This document shows positions 8,427 through 16,429 of a DNA stretch of 64,000 nucleotides, in pieces. The notes beneath the pieces are model-generated. The model saw only the letters and a program-made list of their open reading frames with translations. It did no database searches and had not been told where the DNA came from. The first letter of the stretch is position 1. Each line of letters starts with the position of its first letter. The DNA comes from an uncultured Clostridia bacterium (GTDB lineage Bacteria > Bacillota > Clostridia > TANB77 > CAG-508). Where the stretch lies: positions 1 through 64,000 of the forward strand of contig CANRGT010000010.1 in assembly GCA_947630185.1 (NCBI GenBank), given 5' to 3'. The translations under genes were made by a program, and so were the position numbers.

Positions 8427-9560
8427 TTATTTATTTTTAATTAAGCCTAACACATAATCAGTAATTCTTTCTGTATTATTTGTATCTGCTGTTTCTACAT
8501 ATTTTTCTTTAAAACTTTTCATATTCTCATATTCGTAATCATTATTTTCAATAGCATATTTGATATCTTTAATTTCAGAAAAAGTACTTTGTGGCATTTC
8601 TTCTTTTAAATTTATATTAAGTCCTCTATTTTCATTATATTCTTTTATATCATATAGATAAAAGAATAATTTCTTTTCTAATACTGCCACTTCAAATGCA
8701 ACTGCAGAATAATCTGTTATAACATAATCTGCTATTTTTATTAAATCTTGAGTTTCATATTTAGAATCTATTAAGTATTTGCTGTCTACTGCTTCCTTGT
8801 CTAATGGATGTGGTCTAATAATCAATTTATATTTATCATTATTACTAAACTCTTTTATTATTTCTTCATATGGAATTTTGTTGCCTTTTCTAAATGTTGG
8901 AACATATAATATTTTACACTTTTCTTTTAAATCTGGATATTGGTTATACAATTCTTCTTGCTTTTTTTCTATATCTTTTCCTAATAAATAGTCAATTCTA
9001 GGCATACCTAATGTCAATATTTTATCTTTTTCTATTCCAAATGCTTCTGAATAAAATTCCTTAGTTGCATTACTTGTGCAAATTACATTAGTATAATTTT
9101 TATGCATTTGCATTATTTTTGCAGTATTATAATTACTTCCTTCATTCTTATTTAAAATTTGATATCCAAATTTCTTAATTGCACCCATAGAATGCCATAT
9201 TTGAATTATCTTTAGTTCTTTCTTATGTTTAAGTGCACTAATTTGTATATTGTATCCATCTATTATACATACTGAGGATGTAGCTATATGATATAACGTT
9301 TTTAGCATATAAAAACAATAACCAAACTTTTTCAAAAGTCCTTTTGGTATTTTTCTACATAGTACAACAATTGATATGTTTTCATCTTTTTCTTCCAACT
9401 TTTCTTTTATAAGTTGAAAATCAAGACTTATAGTATTAGACTGCCTACTTAACATTGTAATTTTATTTTTCTTTGTAGGAAAAAACTTTATAAAGAAATA
9501 TATAAATTTTAATATATACTTTGATATATATAATATACAATTTAAAACAAATTTTTTCAT
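8427..9560 (-). CDS. CDP-glycerol glycerophosphotransferase paralogue
   Basis: 377 residues of the same family as its downstream neighbour, with QIWHSMGAIKKFGYQ, ILYVPTFRKG, IIRPHPLD and YVITDYSAVAFEVA. A hydrophobic N-terminal segment at about 5-28 may anchor it. It is the first gene of the five-gene minus-strand cluster. One paralogue may act as primase and the other as polymerase; the sequence does not show which. Confidence 0.85.
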   Translation of the reverse strand: MKKFVLNCILYISKYILKFIYFFIKFFPTKKNKITMLSRQSNTISLDFQLIKEKLEEKDENISIVVLCRKIPKGLLKKFGYCFYMLKTLYHIATSSVCIIDGYNIQISALKHKKELKIIQIWHSMGAIKKFGYQILNKNEGSNYNTAKIMQMHKNYTNVICTSNATKEFYSEAFGIEKDKILTLGMPRIDYLLGKDIEKKQEELYNQYPDLKEKCKILYVPTFRKGNKIPYEEIIKEFSNNDKYKLIIRPHPLDKEAVDSKYLIDSKYETQDLIKIADYVITDYSAVAFEVAVLEKKLFFYLYDIKEYNENRGLNINLKEEMPQSTFSEIKDIKYAIENNDYEYENMKSFKEKYVETADTNNTERITDYVLGLIKNK

Positions 9561-9689
9561 TTTACTTCCTTTATTTTAAGTATCCTGTTTAATTTTATCA
9601 TTAAATACCCTTTGTTGCAAGTTTTTTGTTATTTTATTTATGTATAAATTTATCTATTCTGGAAATACTTTTCTTAGGTGGTGATATTT

Positions 9690-9863
9690 ATGACTAGTAA
9701 AGAACTTTTATATGTTGAAGATGCTTTAGGACATGAAACTTTTATGAAAACATCTTGTCAAACAGCTTCTACACAATTAAAAGATGTAACTCTAGCAAGT
9801 TACGTAGCACAATTAGAACAAAAACATAATGAATTATTAAACAGTTTTCTAAACTTATTATAA
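9690..9863 (+). CDS. Small CotF-like spore coat protein
   Basis: I start at the ATG at 9690 (57 residues), because AGGTGG lies 6-7 bases before it; the ORF-track start at 9678 is inside that site. The protein is one helical hairpin with the KELLYVEDALGHETFMK and YVAQLEQKHNELLNSF patterns seen in coat-F-domain proteins. It precedes a second, clearer CotF-like gene. Coat proteins of this kind are made in the mother cell late in sporulation. The family call is moderate because of the size. Confidence 0.65.
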   Translation: MTSKELLYVEDALGHETFMKTSCQTASTQLKDVTLASYVAQLEQKHNELLNSFLNLL

Positions 9864-9951
9864 CAACATAATTACACTGACTTTAAAGTGTATCATTTAT
9901 TAATGATAAGACATTTATAATTTTATTAAATTAAGAAAGGACGGATTTTAT

Positions 9952-10197
9952 ATGGAAGATAAAGATATTATGGAAAAAGAGCTTCTTATGATAAAAGGAG
10001 TATGTGATTTATATCTTCATGGTTCAATTGAATCTACTACTGCAGAAGTTCATACTGCTTTTAAAGATGCTTTAAATACTTCTCTTGATATTCAAAACAA
10101 AATTTACAACTTAATGGCTGAAAAAGGATGGTATAAAACTGAAAATGCAGAACAACAAAAAATTAATCAGTTAGAGCAAAAATTTGCTAATCAGTAG
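9952..10197 (+). CDS. CotF-family spore coat protein
   Basis: 81 residues, all helical. DIMEKELLMIKGVCDLYLHG and IQNKIYNLMAEKGWY match the ends of the coat F domain; the KGWY motif is characteristic. AAAGGACGG precedes the ATG. It follows the 57-residue paralogue by 88 bases and is closed by a strong terminator. Confidence 0.75.
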   Translation: MEDKDIMEKELLMIKGVCDLYLHGSIESTTAEVHTAFKDALNTSLDIQNKIYNLMAEKGWYKTENAEQQKINQLEQKFANQ

Positions 10198-10291
10198 TTA
10201 AATATTAATAAATATTAAATAATATGTACTATATATTATTTAATATGTACTATAATTAATATTCTATAGTTGCTATTGATTTAATTATTAT

Positions 10292-10330
10292 AAACCCACT
10301 AATAGAATTAGATTTATTAGTGGGTTTTAT
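10292..10330 (+). terminator. Terminator after the coat protein genes
   Basis: AAACCCACTAATA and TATTAGTGGGTTT form a perfect 13-bp stem with a 10-base loop, followed by T residues. Confidence 0.85.
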
Positions 10331-10475
10331 CTTTTTATTCTCACTATTTTTTAGTAGCATTAATTTTTATTTTTAAATATTGTCAATTTTCTATTTTTCT
10401 TTACATTTTTTTCTTTACAAAATATATAACTTAATATAAAATATGCTTAGGATTTTATAAGATGAAAGGAAAACT

Positions 10476-10919
10476 ATGTATCAATTTATTTCTAAAAGTG
10501 AACAAGACACAATTGATTTTGCAAGTAAATTAGCAGAAAAGTTAAAGCCAAAAGACATAATTGTTTTATCTGGTGAACTTGGTAGTGGAAAAACCAAATT
10601 TGTTCAAGGCATTTTAAAACATTTTGGTTTAGAAGAAGAAATCTCTAGCCCTACTTTTACTATTGTTAATGAATATGTAACACCTGATTTTCCTATTTAT
10701 CACTTTGACGTTTATCGTTTAGCTGATATAGATGAGTTTTATGCAATGGGTGGAGAAGAATATTTTGAAAATGGTATTTGCCTTATTGAATGGGGCGAAA
10801 TGATTGAAGAAATTTTGCCACCTAACTATCTTAAAGTTACATTTAGTAAAGACGATAATGATGAAAATTATAGAAAACTAACTATTGAAACTTTTGGAAA
10901 TTGTGCTTTGGAATTTTAA
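10476..10919 (+). CDS. tsaE: tRNA t6A synthesis ATPase TsaE
   Basis: P-loop protein of the complex that makes N6-threonylcarbamoyladenosine at position 37 of ANN-decoding tRNAs. Walker A GELGSGKT is at 33-40, SSPTFTIVNEY follows, and HFDVYRL and LIEWGE complete the family pattern. Its 147 residues are standard. It is followed by tsaB and rimI, the common bacterial arrangement. Confidence 0.95.
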   Translation: MYQFISKSEQDTIDFASKLAEKLKPKDIIVLSGELGSGKTKFVQGILKHFGLEEEISSPTFTIVNEYVTPDFPIYHFDVYRLADIDEFYAMGGEEYFENGICLIEWGEMIEEILPPNYLKVTFSKDDNDENYRKLTIETFGNCALEF

Positions 10920-10984
10920 TTAGTAAATTATACATTTAATAACATTAAATACAAAAAATTCAAAACTGAAAGGACTCCTTTAAC

Positions 10985-11797
10985 ATGAAAATTTTATCAA
11001 TTGATACTTCATCTTCAACCGCTTCAGTATCTATATTAGAAGATGAAAATATTTTAATTGAATTAAATAATTGTGATGAGAAAACTCATTCACAAAAACT
11101 AATGCCTATGATTGATGAGGCTTTTAAAAAAGCTCATCTTACTTTAAATGATATAAATTTAATAGCTTGTGGCTTAGGTCCAGGCTCTTTTACCGGTGTC
11201 CGTATTGGAATTGCAACAGCAAAAGCTTTTATTGATAGCAAACATATTCCTGCTGTCGGTGTTTCCTCTTTAGAATGTCTAGCACATAATATTCAAAAAG
11301 AAGGATATATTTGCTCTCTTATAGACGCAAAGCATGATAATGTTTATGCAGGATTTTTTAATATTTCATATAAAGATGGATCTTTGCAAACTATTAAAAG
11401 TAATTATGCATTTTTAGATTTAAAAGATAACAATGGTAATTTAACAGCTAATAGCTTAGTTACATTTATAAAAAACAGTTTCTCGGATGCAGACTCTACT
11501 TCTAATACTTATAAAACATCTAATATTTCAATAGATGAAAATAACAATTTAACAAACTGCCCTATCTATTTTGTTGGAGATGCTGCAAATTTATATGAAG
11601 ATTTGCTAAAAAATTTAAACATCAATGGTTGTAAAAACATAATAGCTTCAAAGGAAATAGCAGTTTGTTCTAGTATAACTATTGCAAAAGTTGGCTATAC
11701 TAAGTATAAAAATGGAGATTTTGGAGATTCTACTATACTTTCTCCCCTTTATTTAAGGAAATCTCAAGCCGAACTTGCATTAGATATTAACAAATAA
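10985..11797 (+). CDS. tsaB: tRNA t6A synthesis protein TsaB
   Basis: ASKHA-fold protein that scaffolds TsaD and TsaE. The N-terminal LSIDTSSSTASVSI and the GLGPGSFTGVRIGIATAKA motif identify the family. The 270 residues include a longer, Asn/Ser-rich middle than in Escherichia coli TsaB. AAAGGACTCC precedes the ATG. Confidence 0.93.
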   Translation: MKILSIDTSSSTASVSILEDENILIELNNCDEKTHSQKLMPMIDEAFKKAHLTLNDINLIACGLGPGSFTGVRIGIATAKAFIDSKHIPAVGVSSLECLAHNIQKEGYICSLIDAKHDNVYAGFFNISYKDGSLQTIKSNYAFLDLKDNNGNLTANSLVTFIKNSFSDADSTSNTYKTSNISIDENNNLTNCPIYFVGDAANLYEDLLKNLNINGCKNIIASKEIAVCSSITIAKVGYTKYKNGDFGDSTILSPLYLRKSQAELALDINK

Positions 11798-11890
11798 TTA
11801 GTTAAAACTGCACTAAATTATAAAATTTAAAAGTACATTAATTGCATTAATATATATTACCTTAAACCATACTACACGAAAGGATTAAAT

Positions 11891-12371
11891 ATGCAAAATA
11901 CAAATATTTCTAACATAGAAATTAATAATATAGAAATTTCTAAAATGGAGCTTGATGATTTAAAGCAAATAGAAAATTGTTTGTCAGAAGATTTTGATGA
12001 TTTTTGGTCCGCTTCTATTTTGAAGCAAGAGTTAGAAAATAAGCAAAATGTAAATTCATATTATTTTGTAGCTAAAGAGCAAGATGAAATAGTTGGATTT
12101 ACTGGAATAATATTTATTTTAGATGAAGTTTCTATTTTAAACATTGTTGTTAGAAAAGATAAAAGAAAATGCGGAATTGGCTCTTTACTTTTAAATTATA
12201 TTATTTCCTTTTCTAAACAAAAAAATGCAAAATCTATCACATTAGAAGTAAATGAAAATAACTTGCCTGCTATTCGGCCTTTATAAAAAACATAATTTCA
12301 CTCAAGTAGGATTAAGAAAAAAGTATTATAATAATACTGATAATGCAATCCTTATGACACTGATAATTTAA
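11891..12371 (+). CDS. rimI: N-acetyltransferase RimI, +1 frameshift at CGG
   Basis: GNAT-family acetyltransferase, in the place where the N-terminal alanine acetylase of ribosomal protein S18 usually follows tsaB. The first frame gives 128 native residues, including the acetyl-CoA site VVRKDKRKCGIGSLLL, then CGG CCT TTA TAA. Skipping the C of CGG at 12275 continues as GLYKKHNFTQVGLRKKYY and then NAILM, the exact RimI C-terminus, and stops at 12371 (159 residues). The joined product has the usual length and no other defect. It is either a recent pseudogene, an error, or a recoded gene; see the findings for the third reading. Confidence 0.85.
12275..12277 (+). other. CGG frameshift site in rimI
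   Basis: Codon 129 in the initial frame, in the context ATT CGG CCT TTA TAA. Reading ATT, skipping C, then GGC CTT TAT restores the conserved N-x-x-A-I-x-L-Y motif. No homopolymer run is present. Confidence 0.8.
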
Positions 12372-12543
12372 ATATTTTAAAAATATAATTTTTTCAAATT
12401 TATAGGTAATAATAACCATAATTAAAAGCTTATATTGCTTTTATATTAAAAAATATATAACTTATACATAATCTAAAATCTAAAGAAAAAAATGTAGAAA
12501 TCTAAAGATTTACTCATTTATAGATACAAGGAGGAAAAATAAA

Positions 12544-14934
12544 ATGAAGAAAACAAATGAACTTAGTTACAAAGATTTAAAAATGGTATGCTCACCAAAT
12601 AACTTTGATTTTGAATCTACTGAAGAGCTTGACCCTATCGACACAGGAATTGGTCAAGATAGAGGTATTAAAGCTTTAGAGTTCGGTTTAAATGTAGATG
12701 TTCGAGGTTATAACTTATATATTGAAGGTCCTAGTGGCGTTGGTAAAACAATGTATACTAAGAACTTCTTAAATACAATTTCTAAAAAGAAAAAAGTTCC
12801 TTCTGACTGGTGCTATATCTACAATTTTGATAATCCTAATGAGCCAGTTGCTGTATCTTTACCTAGTGGTGGTGGTAAAGTTTTTCAAGAAATGATGGAC
12901 CACTTTATAGATGATGTTAAGATAGATATTAAATCTACCTTTAATAACGAAGAATTTGAAAAAGAAAGAGCTCATATCAAGCAAGAATTTGAAGATAAAC
13001 GTAATAATTTATTAGAAAAATTAAATGAGAAATCTGCTAATTATGGCTTTCAGGTTAAAGCATCTCAAACTGGTATTTATATGATGCCTGTATTAGACGG
13101 CAAAGCCTTGCCAGAAGAAGAATTTAACAAATTAGATGAAAATGTAAAAAAAGAATATGAAGAAAAATCTGTAATTGTTCAACAGCATATTATGGATGCC
13201 ATTGGCGAAATTAAAGCTATTGATAGAGAAGCTAATAAAAAAATTGAAGAATGGCAATCAAATGTCGCTTTACTTACAGTAAATACTCATATCAATTACA
13301 TTAAATCTAAATATAAAAGAAATAAAAAAATAAACCACTTCCTAGACAGTATTAAAAAAGATATATTAAGAAATATTTCTCACTTTATTTCAGAAGATAA
13401 AAATGCAGTAAATAACCCTCAAGCTCAGTCAAAGCCAGAACTATTTCAGCCATGGCTCAATTATCGTGTTAATCTATTTGTTGATAATAGTGAATTAGAA
13501 GGTGCTCCTGTTATTATGGACTCTAACTATTCTTATCACAATATTTTTGGAAAACTAGAATATGAAAATTATTATGGCGCTTTGAAAACTGATTTTACAA
13601 TGTTAAAACCGGGATTACTTCATAAAGCAAATGGTGGTTATATTATCTTCCAAGCAACAGATTTATTAACAAATGGTGTATGTTATGAAGCTTTGAAAAA
13701 AGCTTTAAGAACTAAAGAATTAGGAATTGAAAATACAACAGACCCTCGCTCTTCTATGGTTATGATTTCTTTAAAGCCTGAACCTATTCCTTTGAATTTA
13801 AAGGTTATAATAATTGGTGAAGAAAACATTTATCAATCTTTACTTGCAATGGACAATGATTTTAGAAAATTATTTAAAATAAAAGTAGAATTTGAAGATG
13901 ATGCACCATTAACAGACGAAAATATGCAAAAATTAGCTAGATTTATATCTGCTTATTGCGCACAAGAGGAGCTTCCTCATTTAGATAAAGAGGCTGTGGC
14001 TAAAATGATAGAATACGCATCTAAACTTGCAAATAACCAAGAAAAACTTTCTACTCGATTCAATGATATAACTCAAATAATTGGCGAAGCTGCTACATGG
14101 GCAAAAATGGGACATTCTAAAATAGTAACTGCTGAATATGTTGATAAAGCTTTAAAAGAACGATTAAACAGAGTAAAAAAATATGATGCTCGTTATATGG
14201 AAATGATTAAAGATAACACTTTACTTATTGATACTTCTGGCTTTGTAACTGGTCAAATTAATGGTCTTACTATTATGAGCCTTGGTGATTTTTCATTTGG
14301 CAAGCCTGTTAAAATTACTGCAAATACTTATACTGGTAAAAGTGGAATTATAAATATTGAGCGTGAAGTTGAGCTTTCTGGTTCTTCTCACTCTAAAGGT
14401 ATTCTTATACTAAGTGGTTACTTAGGCGAAATGTTTGCACAAGACATTCCCCTTTCCCTTACTGCTAGTATTTGTTTTGAGCAATTATATAATGGTGTTG
14501 ATGGAGATAGTGCTTCTAGTACAGAATTATATGCTATTTTATCTAGTCTATCTAATATACCTATCAATCAATCACTTGCAGTTACTGGATCTGTAAATCA
14601 AAAAGGCGAAATTCAGCCAATTGGTGGTGTTAATGATAAAATTGAAGGCTTTTTCCAAATATGCAAAATGCGTGGTTTAGATGGCAGTCATGGTGTTATT
14701 ATTCCTAAACAAAATGTTCATAACTTAAATCTTTCTGATGAAGTTATTGATGCTGTTAAGAAAGGAAACTTCCATATTTATGCTATTTCTACTATTGAAG
14801 AAGGAATCGAATTATTAACTGGCGTCCCTGCTGGAAAAAGAGATTCTAATGGACGTTTCCCTGCCGGAACTATAAACTACCTAGCTTATGAAAAGTTAAA
14901 GAAATATGCTGAGGTTAGTAGAAATAATCGTTAG
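12544..14934 (+). CDS. Lon-related ATP-dependent protease
   Basis: 796-residue AAA+ protease of the Lon-related group with an internal insertion (AAA_32-type ATPase plus Lon protease domain). Walker A GPSGVGKT is at 62-69. A long coiled-coil insertion spans about 130-270. The protease dyad is Ser656 in GDSASS and Lys699 in GGVNDKIEG. No LonA substrate-binding N-domain is present. The likely role is cytoplasmic protein quality control; substrates are unknown. AAGGAGG precedes the ATG. It has its own terminator and is not tightly linked to the tsa genes. Confidence 0.9.
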   Translation: MKKTNELSYKDLKMVCSPNNFDFESTEELDPIDTGIGQDRGIKALEFGLNVDVRGYNLYIEGPSGVGKTMYTKNFLNTISKKKKVPSDWCYIYNFDNPNEPVAVSLPSGGGKVFQEMMDHFIDDVKIDIKSTFNNEEFEKERAHIKQEFEDKRNNLLEKLNEKSANYGFQVKASQTGIYMMPVLDGKALPEEEFNKLDENVKKEYEEKSVIVQQHIMDAIGEIKAIDREANKKIEEWQSNVALLTVNTHINYIKSKYKRNKKINHFLDSIKKDILRNISHFISEDKNAVNNPQAQSKPELFQPWLNYRVNLFVDNSELEGAPVIMDSNYSYHNIFGKLEYENYYGALKTDFTMLKPGLLHKANGGYIIFQATDLLTNGVCYEALKKALRTKELGIENTTDPRSSMVMISLKPEPIPLNLKVIIIGEENIYQSLLAMDNDFRKLFKIKVEFEDDAPLTDENMQKLARFISAYCAQEELPHLDKEAVAKMIEYASKLANNQEKLSTRFNDITQIIGEAATWAKMGHSKIVTAEYVDKALKERLNRVKKYDARYMEMIKDNTLLIDTSGFVTGQINGLTIMSLGDFSFGKPVKITANTYTGKSGIINIEREVELSGSSHSKGILILSGYLGEMFAQDIPLSLTASICFEQLYNGVDGDSASSTELYAILSSLSNIPINQSLAVTGSVNQKGEIQPIGGVNDKIEGFFQICKMRGLDGSHGVIIPKQNVHNLNLSDEVIDAVKKGNFHIYAISTIEEGIELLTGVPAGKRDSNGRFPAGTINYLAYEKLKKYAEVSRNNR

Positions 14935-14945
14935 TTAAAAAAGTA

Positions 14946-14973
14946 AGAGAGCTCGAAATTCGGGCTCTCTACT
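14946..14973 (+). terminator. Terminator of the Lon gene; left copy of a 28-bp direct repeat
   Basis: AGAGAGC and GCTCTCT form the stem. The 28 bases from here recur at 16044-16071 with three differences, on the far side of the toxin island. Confidence 0.75.
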
Positions 14974-15055
14974 CGTTTAAATTTCATAATCCATGCTACT
15001 TTTATTCCTATGTGTATTACCTCTTGAATAAATTGATTACTAATATTTTCATCAA

Positions 15056-15155
15056 ATAAAAAACTGGCAACTAATTATTTCTAACTAGCTGCCTCCCATA
15101 GCAATTAACTGGAACTTTCGTTCCTCCCACAGCAATCTTAATTGATTACTTTTAT
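15056..15155 (-). ncRNA. Probable small RNA with two repeated GAAA-loop hairpins
   Basis: On the minus strand a promoter (TTGACT-17-TATCAT) predicts a start near 15155. The transcript holds two copies of ATTGCTRTGGGAGG (15123-15136 and 15092-15105). Each runs into a GAAA-tetraloop hairpin: a 5-bp stem (15111-15124) and a 12-bp stem (15066-15093). Both hairpins are followed by AGTT, the second by T6, so the second is also a terminator. No ribosome binding site is correctly placed for a long product; an ORF of about 20 codons from GTG is possible but unsupported. It lies just after the toxin gene. I do not recognise it as a known RNA family. Confidence 0.6.
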
Positions 15156-15161
15156 AATACT

Positions 15162-15190
15162 ATGATACTATATTTTACTCATTAAGTCAA
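15162..15190 (-). promoter_or_regulatory. Promoter of the small RNA
   Basis: TTGACT (15185-15190) and TATCAT (15162-15167) on the minus strand, spacing 17. The -35 box begins only a few bases after the toxin stop codon. Confidence 0.65.
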
Positions 15191-15194
15191 TGTT

Positions 15195-15926
15195 TTATTC
15201 AAAAAATTCAGCCACTATTTTTTCATTTATTTTATTTAAGTATTTTCCATCAATTTTACCTATAGTACCATTAAAATTTAGTCTTAATATACTTACTTTT
15301 TTCATTCTTGTTATATTTGCCCATCTAGTTATATTTTTAAATCGATAAATATTATCTATCTGTACTATTTCATTAATTCTACTTTTCTTTTCTTTAAGTT
15401 CTGCAAGTGTTATTTTTTTATTATTATAGTCTTGCTCTAATTTTATATATTCTTTTGGTTTTTTAGAAGATATAGGCAAAACAAATAATTCACTATCGAA
15501 ATTCTTTAATATAATTGCTGGATGCATTCCTCCAAATTCATTTCCTATATTAAAACCAAAATCTATCCATACAACATTTCCTCTTTTTAGTAATATTTTT
15601 TTTACTAATAACATTGTATCTTCTTTAGAAATGTCTGTATTATTAAATATATAGTTATTATTTTTTAAAATATAATTATTATTAATTATATTTCTTAATT
15701 GTGCAGTTAGTCTCTCATAATTATACTCATCAATTCTATAATTTGTTAATGTATATTTTACTATATTTCTATAGATATAATTTTTATCATTTTCATTTAA
15801 TACTTTTTCCGTTTTATCTTTAATCCATGTGAAATATAGCTTACCTCTTTTTATATCATTTTCTGTATTTAAAGATTTTCTAAATTTTCGTAATTTTTTA
15901 AGACAATTTATATAAGTTTCTTTCAT
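15195..15926 (-). CDS. PemK/MazF-like toxin with N-terminal extension
   Basis: 243 residues. From about residue 113 the sequence fits the PemK/MazF RNase fold: RGNVVWIDFG, then GNEFGGMHPAIIL, then LFVLPISSKKP. In most MazF proteins an Arg precedes the Pro of the third strand; here it is His135. Residues 1-112 are a Lys/Asn-rich helical extension of unknown role. AGGAGTG precedes the ATG and the gene has its own consensus-like promoter. No conventional protein antitoxin gene overlaps it. Candidates for neutralisation are the small RNA downstream and the 37-codon ORF upstream. The fold call is fairly secure; toxicity is inference. Confidence 0.72.
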   Translation of the reverse strand: MKETYINCLKKLRKFRKSLNTENDIKRGKLYFTWIKDKTEKVLNENDKNYIYRNIVKYTLTNYRIDEYNYERLTAQLRNIINNNYILKNNNYIFNNTDISKEDTMLLVKKILLKRGNVVWIDFGFNIGNEFGGMHPAIILKNFDSELFVLPISSKKPKEYIKLEQDYNNKKITLAELKEKKSRINEIVQIDNIYRFKNITRWANITRMKKVSILRLNFNGTIGKIDGKYLNKINEKIVAEFFE

Positions 15927-15959
15927 GAAATCACACTCCTTAAACTTATTTGCATCTAT

Positions 15960-15988
15960 AGTATATCAAACTTTTGTTCTTATTTCAA
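15960..15988 (-). promoter_or_regulatory. Promoter of the PemK/MazF-like gene
   Basis: Minus-strand TTGAAA and TATACT with a 17-base spacer, ending about 33 bases before the start codon. Confidence 0.7.
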
Positions 15989-16030
15989 TAGATTTTATAT
16001 GATTTTTAAAATTTATATATATTTTTTATT

Positions 16031-16071
16031 CCAAAAAAAAAATAGAGAGCTCGAAATTCATGCTTTCTACT
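16031..16071 (-). terminator. Terminator of the 37-codon ORF; right copy of the direct repeat
   Basis: On the minus strand AGAAAGC and GCTCTCT form a stem with one mismatch, followed by T10. Bases 16044-16071 match 14946-14973 at 25 of 28 positions. Confidence 0.75.
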
Positions 16072-16184
16072 TATCTTGTTCGATGTGGTTCATAAATGGA
16101 ACCACATCTTATTATCGTATATATTAATTTTTTTATATCTTCATTTGATAATTCATTTTGAATTGTTAAATTATTTTCTTCCAT
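16071..16184 (-). CDS. Small ORF, 37 codons, strong promoter
   Basis: Below the ORF-track cutoff. It begins MEENNLTIQNELSNEDIKKL, is acidic at the N-terminus and ends basic. AAAAGGATG is 8-9 bases before the ATG. Its promoter is consensus TTGACA-17-TAAAAT and it has its own terminator. The last third of the coding sequence contains a perfect 10-bp inverted repeat (16082-16091 with 16099-16108), which is unusual for a coding region, so the locus could act as RNA instead. It lies directly upstream of the PemK/MazF-like gene. No family recognised. Confidence 0.55.
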   Translation of the reverse strand: MEENNLTIQNELSNEDIKKLIYTIIRCGSIYEPHRTR

Positions 16185-16211
16185 AAATTCACATCCTTTT
16201 CATTTGTATAC

Positions 16212-16240
16212 ATTTTAAAACATTTGTTTGTATATGTCAA
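16212..16240 (-). promoter_or_regulatory. Promoter of the 37-codon ORF
   Basis: Minus-strand TTGACA and TAAAAT separated by 17 bases. Related CATTTGT..TATA words at 16201-16210 and 16221-16234 flank the -10 box and could be regulator half-sites. Confidence 0.7.
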
Positions 16241-16429
16241 TGGTTTTATGGAAATTTCTATTTTTTATATGCTGTCCTCTTTCATTTTTATTTAAGGTGA
16301 AATTTTTGCACCTTAAAGATTTATATTCTTCATTTGTTAATTGAAAACAAAATTATTGCAAATACAATTATTATGTGTTATAATAACTTATGTAAACTTT
16401 TAATTCTAATACAGAAAGGTTGATAAAAA

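Noticed and set aside
15082-15130. Mini-ykkC (guanidine-II) riboswitch
   Set aside because: It has two hairpins, but the loops are GAAA rather than ACGR and no downstream gene on that strand would be controlled.
16082-16108. Terminator hairpin GATGTGGTTC..GAACCACATC
   Set aside because: No T tract on either side and it lies inside the 37-codon ORF, so I list it as part of that locus instead.
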